IMG/VR virus record: IMGVR_UViG_3300036760_000102
Location: 1-30,015 of that record
DNA: 30,015 nt
Source of the DNA: a virus
Direction: 5' to 3' (one strand)
A program made the position numbers and the translations under genes. This document shows positions 21,361 through 28,574 of the stretch, one piece after another. Numbering within the stretch: position 1 is the first letter of the stretch; each line of letters opens with the position of its first letter. The notes under the pieces were generated by a model, which saw nothing but the letters and a program-made list of their open reading frames with translations, did no database searches and had not been told where the DNA came from.

Positions 21361-21836
21361 CAGAACACCACTCCAGAGACGGTGTATGACGCAGACGTGC
21401 CGGAGTTCCATAGCATCTGCACGCGGAAGACAGGCGGCAGCGCTCTCGCGACGGAGTTGTTAATTTCGGAGTTGGTAACTAAGTTACTGACCCAGCCGAC
21501 CGCATAGCGTGTTTTTCCAGTCGCAGTGATCGCGGCGCTCGAGATCATTACCGCGTAGAACGTGCCGTCAGTATCCTGCGTCTCTACACGAAAGGTCATG
21601 TTGCAGGTTGAACACGCTGTCACGTTGACCGTGAAGTGCCCGACTTCGTCCGCGTTGCTTGAGAACTGGATTGACGACTGCGTTGAGCTAACAGTCACTG
21701 CGGAGATCATGAGCCGGTCAGTCGCATCCCCTGAGGTCAGGGCTGGATCGTCCAGCCACTGAAACGCCTGCGCGGGCATGGCATACGCCAGCGCGACGAA
21801 CGCGACCGCAACAGCTAACACTAGGATTCTGCGCAT
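21360..21836 (-). CDS. predicted secreted protein in the head module (158 aa)
   Basis: AAAGGGG lies about 7 bases before the ATG at 21836. The N-terminus MRRILVLAVAVAFVALAYAM, then PAQAF, is a clear Sec signal peptide with cleavage expected after AQA (residue 24). The mature part is a beta-rich domain (LMISAVTVSSTQSSIQFSS, then VGHFTVNVTACSTCNMTFRV) ending PPVFRVQMLWNSGTSASYTV. That end resembles the end of the neighbouring 21848-22405 product (VSVQMLRSGSTAETAQI). Two cysteines (ACSTC) could pair after export. Most virion proteins of dsDNA phages are not exported, so its place between portal and protease is odd. Confidence 0.7.
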   Translation of the reverse strand: MRRILVLAVAVAFVALAYAMPAQAFQWLDDPALTSGDATDRLMISAVTVSSTQSSIQFSSNADEVGHFTVNVTACSTCNMTFRVETQDTDGTFYAVMISSAAITATGKTRYAVGWVSNLVTNSEINNSVARALPPVFRVQMLWNSGTSASYTVSGVVF

Positions 21837-21847
21837 CGCTGCCCCTT

Positions 21848-22405
21848 TCAGTTGAATGAGAGGATCGTCGCCTGGTGGATCTGCGCCGTTTCGGCCGTGG
21901 ACCCGGAGCGGAGCATCTGCACGCTGACAATCAGCGGTGCCGTGAGATCGCACGCGGCGGAGACTGCGGGCGCGCTCGCTGGAATCAGGATCGGTTGAAG
22001 CGTTGATGCCACCGAGGCGACGTTGAACGTCGCGACTCCGGTGCAGAAGAGCGTGCCAGTCGGGCCGGTCGTCACGCATGCCACCTCAACGTCAACACTG
22101 AACGATTTGTCTGTCTGCGACGCCGACCACGCGACGGGCGTAGATGATGCGAGCAGAACGCCGTTGGCGTCGCCGCCCGTGCCGTAGTAGACGGCGAAAC
22201 TGACGTTGCCAGGAGTCGCGGCGGACGTGCAGACGCCGAAGAGGCGAATACGCATCAACTTCCCTTTGAGCGCGAAGTAGTGCCCGCCCATCGCCAAGAA
22301 CTCGGCGGCGGTGTAAAGAGCCTTGGCAGTGGCTGCGAGCGTCACTGCGGCGCAGGTGCCAACCGTGGCGCTCTCGCCCACGCTGTTTCCGTACAGGGTA
22401 CTCAC
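21848..22405 (-). CDS. beta-rich structural or decoration protein candidate (185 aa)
   Basis: The GTG at 22405 overlaps the portal-MuF stop as GTGA with a GGAGGTGGAG sequence upstream. The product starts MSTLYGNSVGESATVGTCAA, followed by strands such as LMRIRLFGVCTSAATPGNVS, FAVYYGTGG and TLFCTGVATFNVAS. It ends VSVQMLRSGSTAETAQI. The fold looks like a beta-sandwich similar to the next protein but without a signal peptide. Head decoration is a reasonable guess from location. Confidence 0.65.
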   Translation of the reverse strand: MSTLYGNSVGESATVGTCAAVTLAATAKALYTAAEFLAMGGHYFALKGKLMRIRLFGVCTSAATPGNVSFAVYYGTGGDANGVLLASSTPVAWSASQTDKSFSVDVEVACVTTGPTGTLFCTGVATFNVASVASTLQPILIPASAPAVSAACDLTAPLIVSVQMLRSGSTAETAQIHQATILSFN

Positions 22406-24588
22406 GGCTCCACCTCCTCTATCACTGGTGTCATAAAACAACGGCAGTTGATTACTGACTCGGCCGAGAACGTCACCGCGCCCGGCTCACTACCCTGCTC
22501 TCCATTCGTCAGCGTAAAGTCCTCGTCGAGCCCGACCTGCTGCCCGTCGATCTCATGCGAGTCGCGCACCGCGTCGTCGCGGCTCGTGTTCCACTGCTTC
22601 CGCTCGACCACGCCCGACTGCGCGTAACCCTCGACCTGGGCTCTCTGCGTAGCCTTCAGCATCTCGGTGCGCGCAATCGTCTTCGCCTCGTTGCGGCGCA
22701 CCTCGAAGCCCTGGCCAACGGCTTCGCGAATCCGCTTCGTGCGCTCGCTGAGTGACTCGCCTGCGGCCACCGATTCCTTCATCGCTGCGATGACGCGCGA
22801 GGTCGCACGGGATACCGTCGTGCGCGAGACCTGCTCGCGGAACTCCTTCGCCTGCTTGTCGAGCGAGACCTTCACGCGCTCAGTGAAAATGAAGGCATCC
22901 TTCGACCCGACGCTCTTCATCGCGTCAGCGCCGGACGACTGAGTTGACGCCTTGCGCACGCGCTCGGTGCGAAGCTCGAATAACTTCGCCCAGCGCGCCG
23001 CCTCGATCGTCTTGCGAATCGCGGCCACGATCGCGGACACCGTCGGCTCGCGCGCGGCACGCTCGAGCCCGATCGCTGTCAGCGCCTCCAGTACGGCGCG
23101 CTCCTGAGCGCGCAGCACCGCGCGGTACTGATCGCGGAAGCGCGGGACGAAGGAACGCTCGCGCGCGAGAACGCGCTGCCACTCGAGAACGACCGGCGAT
23201 GCAGCACGGGAGAGTACGTGCGCAGCACCGCCGGTCGCCTCGCGCGCTCGCGGGTTGCGCGGAGCGTCACGTACAGGGTCCTCGTCGTCGGCGAGCGCGG
23301 CGGGATCGTCCTCGCCAATCGGCTCAGGCTCGTCTCCGGTGTAGGGCGCATCCGCGAACGTGCCCACCGGCAGGTCGCCCCACTTCGATTCCGTTGCGCC
23401 GCGCTCGAGGCGCACCTCGTTCACCGTGCGGATCTTCTGGTCCAGATCATGCGCCTCGCGCCGCAGCTCGTAGTCCTTGTCGGAAGCGACGAACGGTTTG
23501 AAGCGCACGCGGATATCCGGCCCGTACATCGGCCGCGCAAGCTGGGAGGTGAGCGCGTCCGAGATCGCGTCGGCGATCGGCGTCACGGTGTAGAGGTCAA
23601 ACACGTACTGATTCGTCTCGGCCGCGGCGCGGTTCACATCAACGACTTCGCCGAGGATCGACGCGGGCACGCCGTAGGCCATGAGCATCTGCGTCTTGAA
23701 AAAGCCAAGGATCGCGACCATCTCGGCGGCGGTCTTGCTCTCGAGCACCTCAGCGGTCCAGCCGAGCGGTAGCATCGCAGGCAGGCCGCGCGCTGCACCG
23801 CTCAGCTTGTGGTAGTTGTCGCGCCACTGCGCGTTGAACTCCTCACGCTCGCTCGCCGTGAATGCCGTCGAGTTCTCACCCGCGAGGAGCACCACATCGG
23901 GTATCGCGTTGTTCTGGAAACGCGAGCGCACCGTCTCGCTCGCGAACTTCACTGAGTCTGCCGCGCTCGCCTGCGGGCCGAGCACGCCCTCGCCGGTCAG
24001 CAGCGTCTCAGGGTCCGCCCACCAGATGCGCACCACGTCGTCGGCTGGGATCGGCGTGACCTTGCCGTGCCCATCCTGCACCTCGAACGCGACCACGCGC
24101 CCGCCGACGGCGATCGGTCGCACGCGGCTGGGCAGCATGACCTGTAGCTCTCCGACTTCGAGGCCAGGGCCGCGAATCTTGAGTAGCTGCGCATCGCCGA
24201 CGGTAAGGAGGTGCTGCCCAATCAGTCGCAGCATCGCGCGCTTGCTATGCACCGGGCTCGGTGAGTCGAGGAGCTGCATCAGCGGGTGGGCGTCCTCTAC
24301 GGCATCCTCGGACTTCCCGCGCACGACGCGACGGCGCACCACCTCGAGGTCGAGACTCGCGAGCCGGTTCGCGATGGCGCGCGCGCACATATCAGCCCAG
24401 CCGATTGACTCCTGGAGGAGCAGTGCGGCGTTGGGCTGGTTCGAGCCGATGCCCGCGTAGCGCGTCGCCGAGTGAAACTCGACGGGCTGCGCCTGCGCGC
24501 GCGCGAGTTGCCGCTCAGGTGGCGGGCTCGGCGGGTGCGCCGCAAACCACTGATCGGACCAGTTCGGTTGCGCAAGTGCGGTGCTCAT
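22402..24588 (-). CDS. portal protein fused to MuF-type minor head protein (728 aa)
   Basis: It is linked by an ATGA overlap to the large terminase. Residues about 45-410 are an HK97-type portal: IGWADMCARAIANRLASLDL, then VGDAQLLKIRG, DDVVRIWWADPETLLTGEG, FFKTQMLMAYGVPASILGEV and ETNQYVFDLYTVTPIADAIS. An acidic, Pro-rich linker follows (about 415-450). Residues about 470-728 carry the MuF domain: VSRATSRVIAAMKESVAAGE, then EAKTIARTEMLKATQRAQVE, SRDDAVRDSHEIDGQQVGLD and SVINCRCFMTPVIEE. Separate portal and MuF proteins are the usual arrangement; no stop interrupts this one. It provides the DNA channel plus an internal head protein. Confidence 0.9.
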   Translation of the reverse strand: MSTALAQPNWSDQWFAAHPPSPPPERQLARAQAQPVEFHSATRYAGIGSNQPNAALLLQESIGWADMCARAIANRLASLDLEVVRRRVVRGKSEDAVEDAHPLMQLLDSPSPVHSKRAMLRLIGQHLLTVGDAQLLKIRGPGLEVGELQVMLPSRVRPIAVGGRVVAFEVQDGHGKVTPIPADDVVRIWWADPETLLTGEGVLGPQASAADSVKFASETVRSRFQNNAIPDVVLLAGENSTAFTASEREEFNAQWRDNYHKLSGAARGLPAMLPLGWTAEVLESKTAAEMVAILGFFKTQMLMAYGVPASILGEVVDVNRAAAETNQYVFDLYTVTPIADAISDALTSQLARPMYGPDIRVRFKPFVASDKDYELRREAHDLDQKIRTVNEVRLERGATESKWGDLPVGTFADAPYTGDEPEPIGEDDPAALADDEDPVRDAPRNPRAREATGGAAHVLSRAASPVVLEWQRVLARERSFVPRFRDQYRAVLRAQERAVLEALTAIGLERAAREPTVSAIVAAIRKTIEAARWAKLFELRTERVRKASTQSSGADAMKSVGSKDAFIFTERVKVSLDKQAKEFREQVSRTTVSRATSRVIAAMKESVAAGESLSERTKRIREAVGQGFEVRRNEAKTIARTEMLKATQRAQVEGYAQSGVVERKQWNTSRDDAVRDSHEIDGQQVGLDEDFTLTNGEQGSEPGAVTFSAESVINCRCFMTPVIEEVEP

Positions 24589-25928
24589 GCTGCCGCCGCC
24601 TGCGCGAGTGCCGGCCCGTAGAGATCAGACGGAGAGACACCGCGCACCGCGAGCTTGCCAAACGCGCCCGATACCGCGTCAACCATGTCGTCGTGGTCGC
24701 CGCCGGGAAAGCTCTCGGCTTCATCGAGGAACGCTGGAATCCAAGCCCCGCGCACGAGCTTCACGTTTCCGGCCTCCGCCTGGCTCGAGACCGGATTCGC
24801 GCGCACGTCCTTCGGGCCGGTCGGTCGATCTCCACGGCAAGCGAAGCCGAGAAGCACGCGGCGCACGTAGTTGTCGATCGTGTTTACGCCCGATGCTCCC
24901 GGCTCCTGCTCGACGTAGACCGTGACCGCGCGGCCGTCGAGCTCGGCGCACTGGCGCACGGCTGACTCGACACCGCCCGGCGTAGTGCGCATGCGCGCGA
25001 TGTCCTCCACGTACCAGACGCCGGCCTTCGTGAGCGACACGCGCGCGCCTGCGGTCCAGTCAGGATCGGTGCCCGGCTTCGGCGCAGTCGCGGCCAAGTC
25101 CCAATATCGCACGCGCGCGGCGTCCGCGGGCGCAGCGTCCACGATCTCGAACCACTCGCGACGGAACTTCGAGCCCGGTGCCTTCGCCGACCAGTCCCCT
25201 GCGAGTAGCTGTGCGCGCGTGAACGGGTCGAGCTCGGCGAGGCTCTTCGCGTACTCGACGCGATCGAGGTGCGGATTGTCTTCGAGACGCGCGGGCACGA
25301 ACGGGCGCTCTGAATTGCGCGGCTCGACAAACCGCAGCTTGACCCAGACGTGCCCGAGCCCGCCGGGATTGCTCGCGGCGCGCATGCGAATTGGGATACT
25401 CGCGCCCGCAAGACGCCGCAGGCGCGAGAGCAGGTAGAGATACTGCGTCTCGCCGAACTGGGTCAGCTCGTCGAAGCCAACGAACTGGAACGCCGCGCCC
25501 TGATAGCTGTACTTGTCCGCTTCGTGCTCGAGGTGCCCAAACTCGAGCGTCGCTCCGCTCGGGAACGTCCAGCGCCGCGCCTCGCCGTTCCAGCTCGCAT
25601 CCGTACCCGCGAGCCACTCATGCGAGCGCGGAATCAATGAGTCGGCCATCGAGAGCTGGCGGAACGTGCGGCGCAGAATGAGCGCGCTATAGCCCGGCAC
25701 GTCCACGTATTGCAGCGCCGCGATGAGCAGCGCATCGCTCTTGCCGCCGCCTGCGGCTCCACCGTACAGCGCCTCGCGCTGATGCAGCAGCAGAAACGCC
25801 GATTGCCTCACCGTGGGGCGGTGCGGGATGTACCGATTCATGCGCGGCGACAGGAGCTTCGCGAGCCGGTTGCGGGTCTCGGCGGGCAACGCGCGGATCT
25901 GCTCGGCGGTCACAGCCCTTGCGCTCAT
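24585..25928 (-). CDS. terL: terminase large subunit (447 aa)
   Basis: The ATG at 25928 overlaps the stop of a micro-ORF as ATGA; a TTG 57 bases upstream is less likely. The ATPase domain has Walker A GGAAGGGKSDA (residues 56-66) and a Walker B region FVGFDELTQ (148-156, Asp-Glu). The nuclease domain shows YWDLAAT (Asp276), VEQEPGASG (338-346) and GDHDDMVDA (409-417), the expected metal-binding acids of the RNase H fold. It packages phage DNA together with the small subunit encoded upstream. RRTFRQLSMADSLI is the usual segment after the first ATPase strand. Confidence 0.95.
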   Translation of the reverse strand: MSARAVTAEQIRALPAETRNRLAKLLSPRMNRYIPHRPTVRQSAFLLLHQREALYGGAAGGGKSDALLIAALQYVDVPGYSALILRRTFRQLSMADSLIPRSHEWLAGTDASWNGEARRWTFPSGATLEFGHLEHEADKYSYQGAAFQFVGFDELTQFGETQYLYLLSRLRRLAGASIPIRMRAASNPGGLGHVWVKLRFVEPRNSERPFVPARLEDNPHLDRVEYAKSLAELDPFTRAQLLAGDWSAKAPGSKFRREWFEIVDAAPADAARVRYWDLAATAPKPGTDPDWTAGARVSLTKAGVWYVEDIARMRTTPGGVESAVRQCAELDGRAVTVYVEQEPGASGVNTIDNYVRRVLLGFACRGDRPTGPKDVRANPVSSQAEAGNVKLVRGAWIPAFLDEAESFPGGDHDDMVDAVSGAFGKLAVRGVSPSDLYGPALAQAAAA

Positions 25929-26029
25929 CGGCTCGACTCCGCTACGAGTCCCGCGGTGCGCCACGAGGCGCGAGCCTCCGAGCAACGCGACTCCCGCCGA
26001 GCCTGGCGCTTGGCAGCGTGCCCGATCAC
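25925..26029 (-). CDS. 34-codon micro-ORF linking small and large terminase genes
   Basis: GTG at 26029 overlaps the small terminase stop (GTGA), and its TGA overlaps the large terminase ATG (ATGA). The peptide (MIGHAAKRQARRESRCSEAR and 14 more residues) is very basic and has no recognised domain. It fills the whole apparent gap between the two terminase genes. It may serve as a translation relay, or be a real small basic protein. Confidence 0.5.
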   Translation of the reverse strand: MIGHAAKRQARRESRCSEARASWRTAGLVAESSR

Positions 26030-26469
26030 GAGCCCGACCCCGTGATCTCGCCGAGCAGCTGAGAGAGCGCAGCGAGCCGGTCCGGGTCTGCGTCTATCCC
26101 GTGCTCGAGCCGCACCGGAGCGCCATCGCCACCTGAGACCTCGTGCGCAATGCGGTCGCCGTAGCGCTTCGGCGAAGCTTTGCTCGCCGCCCAGCGCAGA
26201 GCGTCGAAGCGGAGGCGATCGGCTGACGCGCTGACCGCGTCGGTTCCTCTCGCGTGCTTGATCGCCTCGTCGTGCCAGGCGTCGGCCTGGTCCACGCGCG
26301 CGCGCGCGTACATGAGGCGAAACGTTTCGTTGGCCTCGCACCATCGATACACGGTGCGGCGGTCAGGCATCCTCTCGTCTTCGCAGATATCGAGGAGGGT
26401 CTCGCCCAACGCGAGGCGCTCGAGGATCTTGTCCCCGCGCTCGGCCGTGAACTCGCTCGGTCGCCCCAC
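26026..26469 (-). CDS. terS: terminase small subunit (147 aa)
   Basis: The GTG at 26469 gives MGRPSEFTAERGDKILERLA, the usual start of this family (the '.RPSE.T' opening). Longer forms would translate the promoter region. The N-terminal HTH (LGETLLDICEDERMPDRRTV, then YRWCEANETFRLMYARARVD) recognises the packaging site. A helical oligomerisation part follows (ASADRLRFDALRWAASKASP, then KRYGDR), and a C-terminal tail that contacts the large subunit. No ribosome site precedes the GTG, consistent with a nearly leaderless transcript from the promoter just upstream. Confidence 0.9.
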   Translation of the reverse strand: MGRPSEFTAERGDKILERLALGETLLDICEDERMPDRRTVYRWCEANETFRLMYARARVDQADAWHDEAIKHARGTDAVSASADRLRFDALRWAASKASPKRYGDRIAHEVSGGDGAPVRLEHGIDADPDRLAALSQLLGEITGSGS

Positions 26470-26477
26470 GGGGCGAA

Positions 26478-26507
26478 TACTTACACCGGCAACCTGCGCA
26501 CTGTCAA
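26478..26507 (-). promoter_or_regulatory. candidate promoter for the packaging/head operon
   Basis: A perfect TTGACA (26502-26507) is followed after 18 bases by TAAGTA (26478-26483), a poor -10. The predicted start falls within about two bases of the GTG of the small terminase. The perfect -35 in one of the few non-coding gaps supports it, and the weak -10 may indicate dependence on an activator. Confidence 0.45.
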
Positions 26508-26512
26508 GTTCT

Positions 26513-26565
26513 TGGCACGCTAGGGGTGGTGGGTAGGTTCCGCGTGGCACGCTACTGGTGGTAGG
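26513..26565 (-). repeat. two imperfect direct repeats upstream of terS
   Basis: Copies at 26513-26537 and 26545-26565 share tggcacgcta, then tggtgg and tagg, differing by a few inserted bases. They lie just upstream of the TTGACA element in the gap between 26470 and 26571. They may be operators or small-terminase (cos/pac) binding sites. Confidence 0.7.
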
Positions 26566-26571
26566 TCAGGC

Positions 26572-26820
26572 TCACGCTGGCGGCTCGAGCGGGCCGTACC
26601 ATTCGCACGCGTAACCGTCGAAGTCGGCCAGGCTCGCCGGCTCGTCAAGATCCACCGAGAGGAAGAGCAGCTCGTGGCCGTCGTTCACGATCTGCACCGC
26701 CTCAGGGGCGCGGCCGTCGGCCCTGAACCAGTACCAGCCAGGCACTTTCGGCAGCTCGCGGGTCCAAGTCACGGCTTTGGCCGCACGCTCTTCGCCATTG
26801 GTAGCTGCGGTGCCACTCAC
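26572..26820 (-). CDS. small hypothetical phage protein (82 aa)
   Basis: The GTG at 26820 overlaps the methyltransferase stop as GTGA. The sequence TWTRELPKVPGWYWFRADGR, then APEAVQIVNDG and CEWYGPLEPP, is of a type common in phages ('P..PGWYW.R' at the front, 'EW.GPIEPP' at the end) with no known function. It ends the gene block before the terminase promoter. Confidence 0.75.
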   Translation of the reverse strand: MSGTAATNGEERAAKAVTWTRELPKVPGWYWFRADGRAPEAVQIVNDGHELLFLSVDLDEPASLADFDGYACEWYGPLEPPA

Positions 26821-26844
26821 ACCGCGCCTGCGCGTGCCGTGGCG
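26817..26844 (-). repeat. direct repeat, copy 1 (3' edge of the C5 methyltransferase gene)
   Basis: This 28-base segment matches 28007-28034 at 27 of 28 positions (the mismatch is at 26821/28011). It includes the GTGA stop-start overlap and the last eight codons of the methyltransferase. Confidence 0.9.
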
Positions 26845-28010
26845 CGCTTCACGAGCCCTCTGAAGGCGAGCTCGGCTTGGGCGGGCACGACGGCGTTACC
26901 GAGACAGCGCAGTCGGTCCATCCGATCGGGAATCCCATCAACCCCTCGACAAACAGCGGGTTCAGCACCACCGGCTGCGATCCATCGTTCCCACCCAAGC
27001 GTGTCCGTGGGGCTTGGCGGCCAAGCAGACCATTTGTCGGCGCTGCCTCGCTCGGGTTCGCGCCGTCCTTCCAATCCCTCGCTGTTGGCGTCGCCCATGC
27101 CTGCGATCCCAGACCTCTCACGGTCTGATCGGTCAGCGGCGTTCCCGAGTGCCGCCCGCTCTCGGTCGAGTATGCCGCCGAGCCGCTCGACTTCGCGTCC
27201 CCCGCGGTCGGCGTCGGCCAGTTCCTCGCCTGCTGATCGAGCCCCTGCTCGTCCTTCCGATCCCCGCCCCTCGAGCGGAAGGAATCCGTGCCCGGCGTCT
27301 GCCAGACCTTCGACGCGACGGTCAGGCTCGTCACCGTGTTTCTCGGCCCACCCGGCATGCGAGCTTTCATCGCCATGTGTGCTTCGGGTGACCTCTGATC
27401 CTGCCACACGCAGGGCGTCGGCCAAAGGCTCGCGTCCCGCGCCAAGTTCGCGCCCTGCGTCGAGTGCGGATCGGTCGGGCGTCGGCCATCGTGCGCGGTC
27501 GGTGTAGCCCAGAACGAAAAGTCGCTCTCTCCGGTGCGGTGCGCCAACGTCGGACGCGCGGAGCAGACTCCACTCCGCATCGAACCCGAGCTCGGCCAGC
27601 GACTCGAGCACGCCGCGGTACGCATGACCGCGATCGACCGACAGCAAGCCGGGCACGTTCTCGAGGAACACGATACCCGGCTCGACGCGCCGGATGATGT
27701 CGGCGATGAGCGGCCAGATCCATCGCTCGTCGGATGTTCCGCGGTGACTCCCTGCGATGCTCGCGGGCTGACACGGGAAGCCGGCAGTGATGAGATCCAC
27801 GCGGCCACGGTAGAGCTCGCACGGGAAGGTTGAGAGATCGTCCCAGATAGGCGCGCGATCCAGCCCCGCGTCTTCCATCCGCGCCACGAGAGTGGCCGCA
27901 GCGTAGGCGTCCCGCTCAACGTAACCCACACAGCGGTATTCTCGTCCGATAGCTCGGGCGACTCCCAACTCGAGCCCGGCAATCCCGGCGCATAGAGCAA
28001 GGCCCGTCAC
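26817..28010 (-). CDS. C5 cytosine DNA methyltransferase (397 aa)
   Basis: The GTG at 28010 overlaps the preceding micro-ORF as GTGA. Motif I is LALCAGIAGLELGV (4-17). The catalytic motif IV is AGFPCQPAS (Cys80), motif VI is FLENVPGLL (115-123), and motif VIII is HRRERLFVLG (159-168). Motif X is RLRCLGNAVVPAQ near residue 366. The target-recognition region (about 170-340) is rich in Asp/Gly/Arg (LADADRGGREVERLGGILDR). It probably methylates phage DNA against restriction. The DNA of that region also reads as a family-like protein in the +1 frame (see 26849-27521). A direct repeat bounds the gene, and its last residues (ATARAGAV) copy the end of the micro-ORF before it (ATARAGAG). Confidence 0.9.
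   Translation of the reverse strand: MTGLALCAGIAGLELGVARAIGREYRCVGYVERDAYAAATLVARMEDAGLDRAPIWDDLSTFPCELYRGRVDLITAGFPCQPASIAGSHRGTSDERWIWPLIADIIRRVEPGIVFLENVPGLLSVDRGHAYRGVLESLAELGFDAEWSLLRASDVGAPHRRERLFVLGYTDRARWPTPDRSALDAGRELGAGREPLADALRVAGSEVTRSTHGDESSHAGWAEKHGDEPDRRVEGLADAGHGFLPLEGRGSEGRAGARSAGEELADADRGGREVERLGGILDRERAALGNAADRSDRERSGIAGMGDANSEGLEGRREPERGSADKWSAWPPSPTDTLGWERWIAAGGAEPAVCRGVDGIPDRMDRLRCLGNAVVPAQAELAFRGLVKRATARAGAV
26849..27521 (-). other. alternative (+1) frame over the C5 methyltransferase C-terminus
   Basis: The +1 frame relative to the methyltransferase is open from before 28000 to 26849. Before about 27520 it is a Ser/Arg/Pro-rich shadow. From 27521 on it reads DFSFWATPTAHDG, LWPTPC, VWQTPGTDSF, NWPTPTAGDAKSSGS, AWATPTARDWKDG and LNPLFVEGLMGFPIGWTD. 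I recall repeated 'WPTPTA.D' boxes and an 'LNP.FVE.LMGFP.GW' ending from the C-terminal halves of other phage C5 methyltransferases. CTTTTC (27516-27521) at the junction could allow a +1 shift. Whether any product is made is unknown. Confidence 0.45.
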
Positions 28011-28034
28011 CCCGCGCCTGCGCGTGCCGTGGCG
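28007..28034 (-). repeat. direct repeat, copy 2 (5' edge of the C5 methyltransferase gene)
   Basis: This partner of 26817-26844 lies 1190 bases away, exactly one methyltransferase gene apart. It covers the end of the 20-codon micro-ORF and the GTG of the methyltransferase. Confidence 0.9.
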
Positions 28035-28069
28035 GAGAGCAGCTCGTCGCGTGCGGTGCGGGGGGTCAC
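28007..28069 (-). CDS. 20-codon micro-ORF before the C5 methyltransferase
   Basis: GTG at 28069 overlaps the stop of the previous gene (GTGA) and its TGA overlaps the methyltransferase GTG (GTGA). The peptide begins MTPRTARDELLS and ends ATARAGAG, nearly the same as the last eight residues of the methyltransferase. It may be the remnant 3' end of a gene left when the methyltransferase cassette arrived, now used as a coupling ORF. Confidence 0.5.
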   Translation of the reverse strand: MTPRTARDELLSATARAGAG

Positions 28070-28302
28070 GGCTTCGGCTCCATCAGCGCGCGCATGCGCT
28101 GATTCGCGTGCGCGTCGTCGAGGCTCGTCTCGTAGATCATGCGACACTCCTCGATCGTCTCGAGCACCGCTTCGAGCAGCGCGAGCATGGCGGGGCGGAG
28201 TTGGCACGCACCGCACTGTCGATCGAGTGGCACGGCAGCGGTGCATGGGCTGCTCGTTCTCGCGCACGGCATCGCCTCAGTGAGTCGGTCGGCGAGGGTC
28301 AC
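28066..28302 (-). CDS. small hypothetical protein, paralogue of its neighbour (78 aa)
   Basis: GTG at 28302 overlaps the previous stop as GTGA. The sequence MTLADRLTEAMPCARTSSPC, then LDRQCGACQLRPAMLALLEA and a final ALMEPKP, shares the order 'LA...AM.PC...LDR...RPA.LALLEAV...EEC' with the product of 28299-28574. The cysteines (CARTSSPC, CGAC) may bind metal. It is a tandem duplicate of unknown function. Confidence 0.65.
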   Translation of the reverse strand: MTLADRLTEAMPCARTSSPCTAAVPLDRQCGACQLRPAMLALLEAVLETIEECRMIYETSLDDAHANQRMRALMEPKP

Positions 28303-28574
28303 GGCTGCGGCTCCCTCAATGCGAGGATCAACGCGGCGCATGTTGCAGCGGCGTAGTCTGGGTTCGCGCCGCGCTGGTAGAGTCCCTCCACTTGATAGCG
28401 GTGACACAGATCCGCACACTCCTCGATCACCAGCCTCCGCTCCTCCGCTCTCACCGCTTCGAGCAGCGCGAGAACGGCGGGGCGATCGAGCGCAGAGCAC
28501 TGGTGGTGCTCGTGGTCGTTGTCCCCGTAGTGGCACGGCAGCATCGCAGCGACTTGCTCCGCGAGGGTGGTCAC
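28299..28574 (-). CDS. small hypothetical protein, paralogue of its neighbour (91 aa)
   Basis: GTG at 28574 overlaps the previous stop as GTGA. The product starts MTTLAEQVAAMLPCHYGDND. The RPAVLALLEAVRAEERR core and EECADLC match the next gene's product. It has a His/Cys cluster (PCHYGDNDHEHHQC) that could bind zinc. No family is recognised. Confidence 0.65.
   Translation of the reverse strand: MTTLAEQVAAMLPCHYGDNDHEHHQCSALDRPAVLALLEAVRAEERRLVIEECADLCHRYQVEGLYQRGANPDYAAATCAALILALREPQP

Noticed and set aside
26470-26550. Longer N-terminus for the small terminase from an upstream start at 26550
   Set aside because: It would translate the TTGACA promoter element and the direct repeat, and the family usually begins right at the RPSE motif.
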